Positions 6,686-16,495 of a stretch of 58,123 nt of DNA are shown here, one piece after another (positions within the stretch are counted from its first letter, which is position 1; each line of letters starts with the position of its first letter). The notes beneath the pieces were generated by a model that was given only the letters and a program-made list of their open reading frames with translations, did no database searches and had not been told where the DNA came from. The translations under genes and the position numbers were made by a program. Source of the stretch: CAG-917 sp051883555 (GTDB lineage Bacteria > Bacillota > Clostridia > Christensenellales > CAG-917). Location of the stretch: assembly GCA_051883555.1 (NCBI GenBank), contig JBJETY010000028.1, forward strand, positions 1 through 58,123, in the 5' to 3' direction.

Positions 6686-8992
6686 TCACATATCCGATGA
6701 TATCGCTATATCAAACACCTGATTTACGTTGCTTACGAAGTCAACCTTTACAGAATCCAAAATACATTGCGGAATTTCTTCTATATCCTTTCGGTTTTCT
6801 TCAGGAACTATAACTTCCAATACGTTTGCTCTGTGCGATGCAAGAAGCTTTTCTTTAAGTCCGCCGATAGGAAGCACTCTGCCGCGTAAGGTTATTTCGC
6901 CCGTCATTGATATATCTGCACGAACTTTTTTACCCGTCAAAGCCGAATAAATTGCAGTTGCAAGCGTTATACCGGCAGACGGTCCGTCTTTTGGAGTTGC
7001 TCCTTCAGGCAAATGAACGTGAATATCTTTTGTCGTAAATATCGACTTATCTATGCCGAGCCTTTCTGCATTAGCTTTTAAATACGTCAATGCAGCACGG
7101 CCCGATTCTTTCAATACGTCACCCAACGAGCCTGTCAGAATAAGTTCGCCCTTTCCCTCCATAACGGAAACTTCGATATTTAGCAACGTTCCGCCATAAG
7201 CAGTCCAGGCAAGTCCGGTTGCCGTTCCCACTTCGTCGGCAGGCAATTTTTTATCCTTCACGGTTTTCGGAATTCCTAAAAATTCTTTCAGGTTTTCTTT
7301 TGTTACAAAAACTTTGCTATCTTTGCCTTCAACTATTTTACGAGCCGCTCTGCGCATTATCTGAGCAATTTCTTTTTCAAGTTGACGAACGCCCGCTTCA
7401 TGAGTGTATAAAGAAATTACGTCTTCAACGACTCCCTCTTCGATTTCGACCTGTTCAGACGACAAACCGCAGTTCTCAAGTTGTTTTCTGATAAGATGCC
7501 TTTTGGCGATTTCCGCTTTTTCAATAGGCGTATATCCGCTCATTTCTATAACTTCCATTCTATCCAAAAGCGGTGCCGGAATGCTCTCCATTGAATTTGC
7601 AGTAGTGATAAAAATTACGTCTTTTAGATTAAACGGAATTTCAAGATAGTTATCACGGAAAGTATCGTTCATTTCCGGGTCAAGAACTTCAAGAAGCGCA
7701 GCGGACGGATCTCCGCGATAATCTTTTGCAAGCTTGTCTATTTCGTCAAGCAAAAATACGGGATTCATCGTTCCGCTCTGTTTTATCGTGCTTATAATTC
7801 TACCAGGCATGGCGCCGATATAAGTTTTGCGGTGTCCTCTGATTTCTGCTTCATCGTGAACGCCGCCAAGACTCATTCTGACGTATGCTCTGTCCAGACT
7901 GTCGGCAATCGACCTAACGATTGTAGTTTTACCGACGCCCGGAGGACCGACAAAACATAAAATCGGTTCTCTATGATTCTTACTCATTGCATGCACGGCT
8001 AAAAATTCAAGTATTCTGTCTTTGATTTTATCCAAACCGAAATGGTCACGGTCTAAAATAGATTTAGCCTTAATTAAATCCGAACTGTCCTCGGTGTAAA
8101 TTCCCCACGGTAAATCGAGAACAAAATCAAGATAGTTTCTGATTAAATTAAAATCCGCCGAACTTGGTTGCATCCTTGCCGATTTTTCCAAATCCTTTTG
8201 CAATTTTAGAATATACTCTTCGTCTATAGGCAGATTATTAATTTTGTTTTTATAATCTTCAAAGTCATCGTCACCGCCAAGCTCTTTTTGAATAACGTTC
8301 ATTTTTTCACGAAGATAAGTTTCTTTCTGAGCTTTTTCAAAAGAATTTTTAACCTTCAAAGTTATTCGCCTGTCGATTTTTGCGATTTCAATATCGCGAT
8401 TAATTGTAACCAAAAGATTTTCAAGCATAATCTGCAAACTTGGTTCGCTAATCTGTTTTAACGCCTCTTCATACGGCAGATATGCGTTTACAGCGTTTAC
8501 CAAATCAAGTTTTACACATTTATCCTTGTCGATATCTAAAACAACGTCGGCTAAAAAAGTATCCTGAACGCTTTCTTTATCATTTAAAAATTCAAGCAAT
8601 TTATTGTAAAGAGCGTCGGTTTCGACGCCGCTCAAATCTTTTTCAATAAAATCTTCCACTTCTGCTTCATCGTACGACTCGCCGCGAATTACGTCCGCAA
8701 CGGTTACTCGTCTGATTCCGGCAACGTACAAATTGTAAATTCCGTTTTCTTCGACTGATTCACAAATTGTAGCTACAACGCCTACGCCGTGATAAATAGG
8801 AGTCTGCCCCGCTTTCATATCATAGTTATATTGCGGAACAAGCAAAACGTTTAACCCGTTAGATATAACGTGTTTTGCAACGGCAATAGACTTCTTTCTC
8901 ACAAGCGAAAGTTTAGTAAATTGTCCCGGAAAGATAACCATCCTGCGAAGCGGCAGGATGGGAAAAATTTGTTTTGAATTCTGATTCATCAT
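6686..8992 (-). CDS. lon: ATP-dependent protease Lon (LonA type)
   Basis: A hexameric cytoplasmic AAA+ serine protease that degrades misfolded and regulatory proteins. 768 residues, the usual length. The N-terminal substrate domain begins IFPILPLRRMVIFPGQ. Walker A GPPGVGKTT is near residue 349, with Walker B FLLDEIDK and MSLGGVHDEAEIRGHR after it. The catalytic dyad is Ser in PKDGPSAG (about 668) and Lys in GLKEKLLA (about 711). It follows clpX within a few bases. The second ATG (8989) is better spaced from the GAGG than the first. Confidence 0.99.
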   Translation of the reverse strand: MMNQNSKQIFPILPLRRMVIFPGQFTKLSLVRKKSIAVAKHVISNGLNVLLVPQYNYDMKAGQTPIYHGVGVVATICESVEENGIYNLYVAGIRRVTVADVIRGESYDEAEVEDFIEKDLSGVETDALYNKLLEFLNDKESVQDTFLADVVLDIDKDKCVKLDLVNAVNAYLPYEEALKQISEPSLQIMLENLLVTINRDIEIAKIDRRITLKVKNSFEKAQKETYLREKMNVIQKELGGDDDFEDYKNKINNLPIDEEYILKLQKDLEKSARMQPSSADFNLIRNYLDFVLDLPWGIYTEDSSDLIKAKSILDRDHFGLDKIKDRILEFLAVHAMSKNHREPILCFVGPPGVGKTTIVRSIADSLDRAYVRMSLGGVHDEAEIRGHRKTYIGAMPGRIISTIKQSGTMNPVFLLDEIDKLAKDYRGDPSAALLEVLDPEMNDTFRDNYLEIPFNLKDVIFITTANSMESIPAPLLDRMEVIEMSGYTPIEKAEIAKRHLIRKQLENCGLSSEQVEIEEGVVEDVISLYTHEAGVRQLEKEIAQIMRRAARKIVEGKDSKVFVTKENLKEFLGIPKTVKDKKLPADEVGTATGLAWTAYGGTLLNIEVSVMEGKGELILTGSLGDVLKESGRAALTYLKANAERLGIDKSIFTTKDIHVHLPEGATPKDGPSAGITLATAIYSALTGKKVRADISMTGEITLRGRVLPIGGLKEKLLASHRANVLEVIVPEENRKDIEEIPQCILDSVKVDFVSNVNQVFDIAISSDM

Positions 8993-8999
8993 TACCTCA

Positions 9000-10220
9000 T
9001 TATGCCGTTCTTCTGCGAATTTCAGGGTCTGCCTGTTTCTTGATTACGGCATCGTTTATAACAACTGCTTCAATGGATTTATCCGACGGAATTTCGTACA
9101 TTAAATCGAGCAAAGCGTCCTCAAGAATTGCTCTTAAACCGCGCGCGCCCGTATTCAACTCCATTGCCTTATGAGCTACCGCCTTTAATGCAGAGTCTTC
9201 AAATTCCAAAGCAACGTTATCCATCTTAAACTGAGATTGATATTGCTTTGTCAATGCATTTTTAGGCTCCGACAAAATTTTGACCAATGCGTTTTCGTCT
9301 AAGGCATTGAGACCGACGACAACGGGAATTCTTCCGACAAACTCGGGAATCAATCCAAACTTGATAAGGTCGATTGGCTGAAGTTCCGAAATGAGCTTGT
9401 CATAATCGTAATCGTTTGTTCCTTTAACCGCCGAGCCAAAACCAAGTTTTGAGCTGTCCTTACGAGTATCGACGATTTTATCCAAATCAACGAACGCGCC
9501 TCCGCAAATAAACAAAATGTTTGTCGTATCGATTTGATAACATTCCTGATTAGGATGTTTTCTCCCTCCCTGAGGCGGAACGGAAGCAACTGTTCCTTCA
9601 ATTATTTTGAGCAACGCCTGTTGAACGCCTTCGCCCGAAACGTCACGGGTTATAGATACGTTCTCGCTCTTCCTTGCGATTTTATCGATTTCATCGATAT
9701 AAATAATGCCCTTTTGAGCCCTTTCGATATCGCCGTCGGCAGCCTGAATAAGTTTTAACAAAATATTTTCGACGTCCTCGCCAACGTAACCAGCTTCGGT
9801 TAAAGTCGTCGCGTCGGCAACGGCAAAAGGCACGTTAAGAATCTGCGCCAACGTTTTGGCAAGCAAAGTCTTTCCCGAACCTGTAGGCCCAATAAGCAAT
9901 ACGTTGCTTTTTTCAAGAACGATACCGTCTTTAGGTTTGGAAGCGATACGCTTATAGTGATTATAAACTGCTACGCTAAGAACCTTTTTGGCTGCGTCCT
10001 GCCCGACAATATATTCGTCAAGTTTTTCATTGATTTCTTTCGGCGTACAAAGCGTAATTTCATCGGACATTTTTGCCATTGGAGTCTGCTTATAAATGTC
10101 AAGGCAAGTCTGAATACATTCGTTGCATATATAAAGGCCGTTCGGACCTGCAACTATCTTTTCGACTTCCTTTTCGTCTTTACCGCAAAAAGAACAATGT
10201 AAAGTTTTGATTTCGTCCAT
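9000..10220 (-). CDS. clpX: ATP-dependent Clp protease ATP-binding subunit ClpX
   Basis: Hexameric unfoldase that feeds tagged proteins into ClpP. 406 residues. An N-terminal zinc-binding domain CSFCGKDEKEV...CNECI is followed by Walker A GPTGSGKTLL, the pore loop GYVGEDVE, Walker B IIYIDEIDK and the IGF-region LIKFGLIPEFVGRIPVVV, whose IGF-type loop reads FGL. The ATG directly abuts the clpP stop (TAAATG), with the ribosome binding site in the clpP 3' end. It is transcribed as clpP-clpX-lon. Confidence 0.99.
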   Translation of the reverse strand: MDEIKTLHCSFCGKDEKEVEKIVAGPNGLYICNECIQTCLDIYKQTPMAKMSDEITLCTPKEINEKLDEYIVGQDAAKKVLSVAVYNHYKRIASKPKDGIVLEKSNVLLIGPTGSGKTLLAKTLAQILNVPFAVADATTLTEAGYVGEDVENILLKLIQAADGDIERAQKGIIYIDEIDKIARKSENVSITRDVSGEGVQQALLKIIEGTVASVPPQGGRKHPNQECYQIDTTNILFICGGAFVDLDKIVDTRKDSSKLGFGSAVKGTNDYDYDKLISELQPIDLIKFGLIPEFVGRIPVVVGLNALDENALVKILSEPKNALTKQYQSQFKMDNVALEFEDSALKAVAHKAMELNTGARGLRAILEDALLDLMYEIPSDKSIEAVVINDAVIKKQADPEIRRRTA

Positions 10221-10829
10221 TTATCCCTTCACCTCTTGATTTCTGGCATAATAAATTTTATCGACAAGACCATAATCTCTTGCTTCTTCAGCAGTCATAA
10301 AGTTATCGCGGTCGGTATCCTTCGCGATTTGTTCGAGAGGCTTACCTGTATTTTCCGATAAAATTTTGTTAAGTCTGTCTCTGGTGCGTAAAATCTGTTC
10401 GGCATGGATTGCAATATCGCTTGCCTGACCGCTTGCTCCGCCCAAAGGTTGATGAATCATTACCTCACAGTTTGGCAACGCATAACGTTTTCCTTTTGTA
10501 CCCGAAGAAAGCAAAAACGCACCCATCGAAGCGGCAAGTCCGATACAAATCGTCGAAACGTCGCATTTAATATAGTTCATAGTATCGTAAATAGCCATAC
10601 CGGCAGTTACGCTACCACCGGGACTATTAATATAGATACTAATATCTTTAGTAGGGTCTTTACCTTCGAGATATATAAGTTCGGCAACGATGGTATTCGC
10701 CATAGCGTCGTCAATTTCGCCAGACAGAAAAATAATTCTGTCGTCCAAAAGTCTTGAATATATATCGTATGAACGTTCGCCACGATTAGTTTGCTCTACT
10801 ACATATGGTACTAAATAATCTTTAATCAT
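10221..10829 (-). CDS. clpP: ATP-dependent Clp protease proteolytic subunit ClpP
   Basis: Barrel-forming serine protease core used with ClpX. 202 residues. Catalytic Ser101 is in GLAASMGAF and His126 in MIHQPLGG. The third residue lies in the DTDRDNF segment near 171-177. A strong AGGAGGG precedes the ATG. It is the first gene of clpP-clpX-lon and lies 108 nt after tig. A TTGACA at 10896-10891 lies upstream but has no convincing -10, so read-through from tig is possible. No CtsR box is seen. Confidence 0.99.
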   Translation of the reverse strand: MIKDYLVPYVVEQTNRGERSYDIYSRLLDDRIIFLSGEIDDAMANTIVAELIYLEGKDPTKDISIYINSPGGSVTAGMAIYDTMNYIKCDVSTICIGLAASMGAFLLSSGTKGKRYALPNCEVMIHQPLGGASGQASDIAIHAEQILRTRDRLNKILSENTGKPLEQIAKDTDRDNFMTAEEARDYGLVDKIYYARNQEVKG

Positions 10830-10893
10830 GTTGCCCTCCTGCTAAGTAAATTTACGATTAATTAAAGCGGTAAACCAAATTAAGCGTTATTGT

Positions 10894-10923
10894 CAATATA
10901 ATTTATAGAAAAGAATTATATTG
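10894..10923 (-). other. AT-rich hairpin between tig and clpP
   Basis: CAATATAATT (10894-10903) and its exact reverse complement AATTATATTG (10914-10923) form a 10-bp stem with a 10-nt loop. It lies 15 nt after the tig stop. No U-run follows on the minus strand, so it is a weak terminator or 3'-end stabiliser at most. Confidence 0.4.
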
Positions 10924-10936
10924 AAACGAGTTGAAA

Positions 10937-12268
10937 TTATGCTTTATCTGTTTCAGCCTTTTTTTCTTTAGTAGCCGCTTCTTTAACTAAAAGATTTTCC
11001 TTTTTAAGCATATCCAACAATTTTTCGGTAAGTATCTGCTTTGCGATATAATCGAGCTGACCTTCTTTAAGGTTCAATTTGAATTTTTCAACGTCCATGT
11101 TAGATTGCTTTGCATACTCGCTGACTTTATTTTCAAGTTCTTTTGCGGTATGTTTAATTTTTTCCGCTTTGATGATTGCTTCCATAACAAGTCTGACTCT
11201 TATAGCTTTTTCAGCTTGCGGAGTATAATCTTTCTTGATATCCTCAACGGTAATATTCATATATTTAAGATAATCTTCGAATTTAAGTCCCTGATAACGG
11301 AGTCTTAACGAAAACTCTTCAATCATATCCTCGACTTCGGCGTCAAGCATTGCTTGCGGAATATCGATTTTTGAATTCTTAACGATTTTTTCGATAATAT
11401 CGTTTTCAAAATCGCGTTCGGCTTTTTCTTCCGCTCTTTCTTTGAGTTTCTTTTCTATGCTCTTGCGATATTCGTCAACGGTATTAAATTCAGAAATATC
11501 TTTAACGAATTCATCGTCAAGCTTTGGCAATTCTTTTGTTTTTACGCCGTTAATTTTGCAAGCAAATTCAGCGTCTTTGCCTTTAAGATTTTCTGCATGA
11601 TAATCTTCAGGGAATTTGACTTTGACGATTTTGTCTTCGCCCTTTTTAGCTCCGACGAGTTGGTCTTCAAAACCCGGAATAAAGCTTCCGCTACCGAGTT
11701 CGAGGTCGTAATTGTCCATGCTACCGCCTTCGAATTCCACACCGTCAACGCTGCCTTTGAAATCGATATTTACTATATCGTGCATTTTTGCAGCTTCTTC
11801 CGTATCGACGATACGAGCTTGCTTATTTCTTTCGGCGTCGATTTCCGAATCGACCTGTGCCTTTGTAACTTTGTCTACCTTTTTAGCGATATTAAGTCCT
11901 TTATATTCGCCGAGTTTAACCTCAGGTTTAACCGTAATTTTAAGAGTAAACGTAACTTTACCATCGTCTTCGAAATCGAATTTTTCAACTTCCGGACGAG
12001 CGACAACTTCAACGTTCTTTTCGTCGGCAAGGAATTTTTCGTATCCTTCCGGAATAATTATATCCAATGCGTCTTCATAAAAAACGCCTTTTCCGTAAAG
12101 TCCTTCAATGACTTTTCTAGGAGCTTTGCCCTTTCTGAAACCGCCGATATTAAATTTTCCCTTAACTTTTTGATAAGCTTTTTCGCAAGCCGCATCAAAT
12201 TCTGTTGCATCAGCCGTAAAACTGACCTTAATCTCGCTTTTAGCGGATTTGTCAATAGTGTAATTCAT
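10937..12268 (-). CDS. tig: Trigger factor
   Basis: Ribosome-bound chaperone with peptidyl-prolyl isomerase activity that meets nascent chains at the exit tunnel. 443 residues from the ATG at 12268, which has GGAGG at good distance. A GTG seven codons upstream would include the Shine-Dalgarno in the coding region. The ribosome-binding signature GGFRKGKAPRKVIEGLYG is in the N-domain, the FKBP-like domain is at about 155-240, and the C-terminal arms are helical with a charged tail. It has its own consensus promoter and leads into clpP-clpX-lon, the order usual in clostridia. Confidence 0.98.
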   Translation of the reverse strand: MNYTIDKSAKSEIKVSFTADATEFDAACEKAYQKVKGKFNIGGFRKGKAPRKVIEGLYGKGVFYEDALDIIIPEGYEKFLADEKNVEVVARPEVEKFDFEDDGKVTFTLKITVKPEVKLGEYKGLNIAKKVDKVTKAQVDSEIDAERNKQARIVDTEEAAKMHDIVNIDFKGSVDGVEFEGGSMDNYDLELGSGSFIPGFEDQLVGAKKGEDKIVKVKFPEDYHAENLKGKDAEFACKINGVKTKELPKLDDEFVKDISEFNTVDEYRKSIEKKLKERAEEKAERDFENDIIEKIVKNSKIDIPQAMLDAEVEDMIEEFSLRLRYQGLKFEDYLKYMNITVEDIKKDYTPQAEKAIRVRLVMEAIIKAEKIKHTAKELENKVSEYAKQSNMDVEKFKLNLKEGQLDYIAKQILTEKLLDMLKKENLLVKEAATKEKKAETDKA

Positions 12269-12306
12269 ATAACCTCCGTAAAGTAACACCTAATTGTATT
12301 CGTCAT

Positions 12307-12335
12307 AGTATAGCACATTTATATATTTTAATCAA
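12307..12335 (-). promoter_or_regulatory. tig promoter
   Basis: Minus-strand TTGATT (12335-12330), 17-nt spacer and TATACT (12312-12307), about 40 nt before the tig ATG. A near-consensus sigma-A promoter. Confidence 0.8.
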
Positions 12336-12479
12336 TCGATTTTTTGAATATGCATACCGTATTTTAGAAAAATTATCGTTGCGTTGCGTTATAAATTTCT
12401 ATCGACCGTTTTAAAGCTTCCGTTTTAAATTATCACCACTTTTTTTATATTTATAATATTTATGCCATTTAATATTTTA

Positions 12480-12507
12480 TTTACATTATTTTAAATTGTT
12501 GTATAAT
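12480..12507 (+). promoter_or_regulatory. rqcH promoter (leaderless geometry)
   Basis: TTTACA (12480-12485), a 16-nt spacer and a perfect TATAAT (12502-12507), then 6 nt (gttttt) to the ATG at 12514. Transcription should begin at or within a base or two of the start codon. There is no Shine-Dalgarno. Confidence 0.7.
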
Positions 12508-12513
12508 GTTTTT

Positions 12514-14199
12514 ATGGATTTATTTACAATGAACGCTCTATCAAAAGAGCTCAACGATTCCTTAGAAGGCGCGAAAACAGACAAAATCGTCCAACCTGAA
12601 AGCGATGAAATCCGTTTTTATTTAAGACGAGGCAACAGAAACTATATTTTGGTTATTTCGGCAAACGCAAAAGTTCCGCGTATTCACCTGACTACGCAAA
12701 AAAAGCCGAATCCTATAAACGCCCCGGCTTTTTGCATGCTTTTAAGAAAGCACTTAAGCGTTGGCGCCGTCGAAAGAATAGGCATTTTAAACAACGACCG
12801 CGCTATAAAAATAGATTTCCTTTGCAAATCCGAAATGAAAGATTATAAGAGATTCTCAATCATCGTCGAGCTTATGAGTCGATACTCGAATATTATATTC
12901 ACCGATGAAAAAGGAATCATTTTAGAGGCGATGAAGAAAACAAGCCTTGACGCCCCTAACAATCATCCCGTCTTAAAGGGAATCGAATATACCCCTCTCG
13001 TTCAACCTAAAACAAGCGTTTTCGACGAATTGTTCAAAACGAAAATTTTTGACTTAGCAAAAAAATCGGGAGTTTTTGCAGAAAATATGCTTGCCGATTT
13101 CAGCGGTTTTAGCAAAGCGACGTTAAAGCAGCTTTTTAAACTTGCAGACGTCGATATTAACTCGGCTTCGCTCGACATAGCGGCAATAAAGAAATTGATC
13201 GAAACGGTTGATTTAATGAAAAATTTCAACTCGTCCTCTTTGTTTTCTCCGTGTATTCAAAACGGCGAACCGCTTTGCATGCCTTACGCAGACGATGAAT
13301 TTGAAAAGTGCGAAACGCTCAGCGAGGCTTTCGACAAAAGCGTAAACTTCAGCGACCTTAAGGTCAGAATGGAATCAAAAAGCAAACGCATAAAGCTTGC
13401 CACAAACCGTCTTATAGAAAAGCTTAAAAAGAATATTGCTCTTGCAAAAGACAAACTGTCGGATTGCGAAACAATGGACGACGAACGCATTTTAGGAGAA
13501 TTAATAACCGGCAATATTTATAAAATCAAACGAGGCATGAAAGAAATAGAAGTTTATGATTATTATACAAACGAAAACAGAACCATTACGTTAGACGAAA
13601 CTCTGTCGCCGTCGCAAAACGCAAACAAGCATTTCGATAAGTATAACAAGCTTAAACGAACGAAAGAATTTACGCAAAAAAGACTTAACGAAGAAGAATC
13701 TTTACTCGAATATGCTCTTTCCATTTCCGAAAGTATCGACTCGTTAAAAAACGAAGACTCCATTTCCGAAATCGAAAGAGAACTATCCCAAATAGGCGCG
13801 ATAAAAATTCAGAAGCAATCGACGAAAAACGAAAAGCCTCAAGCTCCGATAGAATATAACGTAAACGGATTTACGGTATATAAAGGAAAAAACAATATAC
13901 AAAACGATAATCTGACTTTTAAAGTTGCAAACGGAAACGACTTGTGGTTCCATCAAAAAAACGCTCCGTCCGCGCATACCCTGCTTATAACAAACGGCAA
14001 AACTCCCGACGATTTAACTCTGCAAATCGTTGCCGAAATCGCTATTTCGGATAAAACGGCAACTGCGGAAGTTGATTATACAAAACGTCAGAACGTAAAA
14101 AGAAAGCAACCATATCATTATGGTCAGGTAATTTATACGGATTATAAAACCATTCTTGCAACTCCGAATGTACACGCCGAACTGATGATTAAAAAATAA
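12514..14199 (+). CDS. rqcH: Ribosome quality control protein RqcH (NFACT family)
   Basis: RqcH, the bacterial Rqc2/NEMF homologue, binds stalled 50S-peptidyl-tRNA and adds C-terminal alanine tails that mark the nascent chain for degradation by proteases such as ClpXP. 561 residues from ATG 12514, which aligns with the family start (MDLFTMNALSKELNDSL). The order is an NFACT-N domain, helix-hairpin-helix region, central coiled coil (about 280-420) and NFACT-R domain (NDLWFHQKNAPSAHTLL, EVDYTKRQNVKRK, VIYTDYKTILATP). The TTG at 12496 lies within the promoter and is unlikely to be used. Older annotations call this family fibronectin-binding protein. Confidence 0.95.
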   Translation: MDLFTMNALSKELNDSLEGAKTDKIVQPESDEIRFYLRRGNRNYILVISANAKVPRIHLTTQKKPNPINAPAFCMLLRKHLSVGAVERIGILNNDRAIKIDFLCKSEMKDYKRFSIIVELMSRYSNIIFTDEKGIILEAMKKTSLDAPNNHPVLKGIEYTPLVQPKTSVFDELFKTKIFDLAKKSGVFAENMLADFSGFSKATLKQLFKLADVDINSASLDIAAIKKLIETVDLMKNFNSSSLFSPCIQNGEPLCMPYADDEFEKCETLSEAFDKSVNFSDLKVRMESKSKRIKLATNRLIEKLKKNIALAKDKLSDCETMDDERILGELITGNIYKIKRGMKEIEVYDYYTNENRTITLDETLSPSQNANKHFDKYNKLKRTKEFTQKRLNEEESLLEYALSISESIDSLKNEDSISEIERELSQIGAIKIQKQSTKNEKPQAPIEYNVNGFTVYKGKNNIQNDNLTFKVANGNDLWFHQKNAPSAHTLLITNGKTPDDLTLQIVAEIAISDKTATAEVDYTKRQNVKRKQPYHYGQVIYTDYKTILATPNVHAELMIKK

Positions 14200-14465
14200 T
14201 CGCTTAATAGTTATAAAAAATGCGTTAAGATAGAATTCGTTTTAGTTTAAAACTTGTTTGTTTAGAATTAGTTTTAATTGAAATTTGTTCATTTTGAATT
14301 AGTTAAATTGAAATTTGTTCATTTTGTAGTAGTTAAATTGGAATTTGTTTTATAATTCGTTTAGCTTTTACGATTTAAGTTAAACAAATTTATTGACAGT
14401 TAACTAAAATTTACCCTTAAACTAAAACTCAATTTTCATAAGGAAACGTGAAAATTTTGCATAAT
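14200..14465. other. Convergent spacer, left part
   Basis: Non-coding. It is dominated by a 30-bp tandem array at 14251-14340, then AT-rich sequence up to the bidirectional terminator. Confidence 0.6.
14251..14340. repeat. 30-bp tandem repeat, three copies
   Basis: Copies lie at 14251-14280 (diverged), 14281-14310 and 14311-14340. The latter two share AAATTTGTTCATTTTG and AGTTAAATTG around a 4-nt variable core. A truncated fourth copy begins at 14341. Confidence 0.85.
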
Positions 14466-14492
14466 AAAACTGCGACTTTTGTCGCAGTTTTT
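14466..14492. terminator. Terminator between rqcH and rnc
   Basis: AAAACTGCGAC (14466-14476) pairs with GTCGCAGTTTT (14481-14491) around TTTT. T-runs on both strands suit termination of the convergent rqcH (plus) and rnc (minus) transcripts. The remaining 270 nt to the rnc stop holds no visible gene. Confidence 0.85.
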
Positions 14493-14761
14493 AGCTTTAT
14501 ATTACAAGCAGTTTCTCACACATAAGATTTGAAACTTTTTAAAACCGAAATTAAAATACGTCAATTTAAACGTCAATTTAACGTGGAAACGTCAAGCGGA
14601 ATCTACAAATAAAACGCAAAACCTAATAGCGTCAGAAGAAATCGCAAACAAACAGTTTAAGATTTGCGTATCATTTAGCTATCGATTTAGCAAAATTTCA
14701 GTATGGAAATCTTTTTTATGCTATACGTTCAATCGTAAAAATTACGTTTTTCCCGCAACTA

Positions 14762-15457
14762 TCAGACTTTATTATTTTTGTTCCGTATCTCGTTTAACGC
14801 CGATTGCGCAGCTATCTGCTCCGCTTCCTTTATGCTTTTGCCTTCGCCGACGCCGAACTTTTCGCCGTCAATCAACACTTCGTATTTAAAAATCGGACTA
14901 TGGTCGGGTCCGCTTCTGAAGATTTCGCGATATGCCACGGACTTATTATGTTTCGTTCCGTATTCGTTAAGTTCGCTTTTCGCATCAATCGACTTCCTCG
15001 CCGAATCGACTCCGTCGATGATATCGCTCAAAAGTCGCACGATAAACTTCTCACATTCTGAGACGTCTTCGCTGTCAACGTATATAGCTCCGACGATAGA
15101 TTCGAATAAATCAGCTTTAACGGAGTCGAGGTCGGCAACGTTCTGTTTCTTCTCTCCGACGCCGACAAGCAGATTGTGCGATACGTTAAGACGATCTATA
15201 GCTTCGGCAAGCGGTTTTTCCGAAACGACGCTCGCTCTGATTCTCGTCAGATATCCCTCGTTTTTGTCGGGATAACGATAAAAGAAAATCTTTGCTATTA
15301 CGAAATCAAGAATGCTATCTCCCAAAAATTCGAGATTCTGATAGCTTTTGCATTTTTGATTTGCATAAGAGTTATGCGTAAACGCACGGACTAAAAGCAT
15401 AGGATTTTTAAAAGTATATCCGATTTTCTCTTCAACTTCGGCAAGATTTACAGCCAT
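14762..15457 (-). CDS. rnc: Ribonuclease III
   Basis: Double-strand-specific endoribonuclease that processes rRNA precursors, SRP RNA and mRNAs. 231 residues. The nuclease signature NLEFLGDSILDFVIA and the second acidic site in DLFESIVGAIYVD are present. A C-terminal dsRNA-binding domain covers about 160-225 (GEGKSIKEAEQIAAQSAL). The start overlaps the plsX stop by one base (TAATG), the usual plsX-rnc coupling in Bacillota, though acpP is absent between them. Confidence 0.98.
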   Translation of the reverse strand: MAVNLAEVEEKIGYTFKNPMLLVRAFTHNSYANQKCKSYQNLEFLGDSILDFVIAKIFFYRYPDKNEGYLTRIRASVVSEKPLAEAIDRLNVSHNLLVGVGEKKQNVADLDSVKADLFESIVGAIYVDSEDVSECEKFIVRLLSDIIDGVDSARKSIDAKSELNEYGTKHNKSVAYREIFRSGPDHSPIFKYEVLIDGEKFGVGEGKSIKEAEQIAAQSALNEIRNKNNKV

Positions 15458-16476
15458 TACGTTTCGTCCTTAGCGTCTAAATTTTTTACGTATTCGGTGA
15501 TTTTTCCTACTACGTCGTATTCCGACAGATTCTTCGCCTGAAGAATACTTGAGGTTATCGACTTTGCCTTGCTTGCGCCGTGACTTTTAACGACAACTTT
15601 GTTTACGCCCAAAAAGCAAGCTCCGCCGTTTTCGTTGTAGTCCATTTCTTTCTTTATCTTTTTCAACGTAGGAAGCATTAACCCCGCTCCGATTTTAGCT
15701 TTTAAACCGCCCGTTTTAATTCCTTCTTTCAAAAGACTGAAAACCGCATTAGCCGTGCCTTCGGCCGACTTTAAAGCAATATTTCCGTTAAATCCGTCGG
15801 CAACGATAACGTCGTATTCACCCGACAAAATATCACGGGCTTCGCAGTTGCCCACAAAGTTCAGACCGCTGTCTTTAAGCAATGCAAAGGCCTCGTGACA
15901 AAGTTCGTTACCCTTTTTGTCTTCCGCGCCGTTTGAAAGCAAACCTATTCTCGGATTTTCGATTTTAAGCATAGCGCTACAAAAAGCCGCTCCCATATAT
16001 CCGAAATGAAGAAGGTTTACGGCCTTGCAATCTACGTTTGCGCCGCAGTCGCAAAGTACGACGTTTCCGTGTTTAACCGTAGGCAAAATCGGTGCAAGCG
16101 CAGGACGAGAGATGCCTTTAATTCTGCCGGCTTTCATAAACGCACCGGTCAATACTGCCCCCGTCGACCCTGCCGAAACAAGAGCCGTTGCGTCGTCGTG
16201 AGCCATAAGATAATCAAACGCTTTGACAAGCGACGAATCTTTCTTCAACTTTATAGCCATAGTCGGAGATTCATCGTTGGTGATAACGTCCTTTGCGTCT
16301 ACAACGGTAATACGAGAAAAATCACCCTTTTGCGATTTTAATATATCGTTGATTTGGTTTTCGTCTCCTACGGCGACTATTTCAATATCTTTATCTTCCT
16401 TGACGGCGTTTACGGCTCCTAAAACGACTTCTTTAGGCGCATAATCTCCGCCAAAAACGTCCAATACAATTTTCAT
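15457..16476 (-). CDS. plsX: Phosphate acyltransferase PlsX
   Basis: Converts acyl-ACP and phosphate to acyl-phosphate, the donor for PlsY in phospholipid synthesis. It is a peripheral membrane enzyme. 339 residues from ATG 16476 (MKIVLDVFGGDYAP), which has GAGGT at good spacing. An in-frame extension of 14 codons upstream runs through the intergenic hairpin and is rejected. It lies between rpmF and rnc. A terminator-like hairpin separates it from rpmF, so it is probably expressed at a fraction of the L32 level. Confidence 0.97.
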   Translation of the reverse strand: MKIVLDVFGGDYAPKEVVLGAVNAVKEDKDIEIVAVGDENQINDILKSQKGDFSRITVVDAKDVITNDESPTMAIKLKKDSSLVKAFDYLMAHDDATALVSAGSTGAVLTGAFMKAGRIKGISRPALAPILPTVKHGNVVLCDCGANVDCKAVNLLHFGYMGAAFCSAMLKIENPRIGLLSNGAEDKKGNELCHEAFALLKDSGLNFVGNCEARDILSGEYDVIVADGFNGNIALKSAEGTANAVFSLLKEGIKTGGLKAKIGAGLMLPTLKKIKKEMDYNENGGACFLGVNKVVVKSHGASKAKSITSSILQAKNLSEYDVVGKITEYVKNLDAKDET

Positions 16477-16495
16477 ATTAACCTCGTATAAAAAA

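Noticed and set aside
10868..10896. Consensus promoter for clpP
   Set aside because: TTGACA is present at 10896-10891, but the hexamer 17 nt downstream (TTACCG) is a poor -10 and no alternative fits; no CtsR operator is seen.
11597..12286. A 229-codon frame opposite tig
   Set aside because: It is antisense to trigger factor, Phe/Ser-rich from mirrored Lys/Glu codons, with no ribosome binding site.
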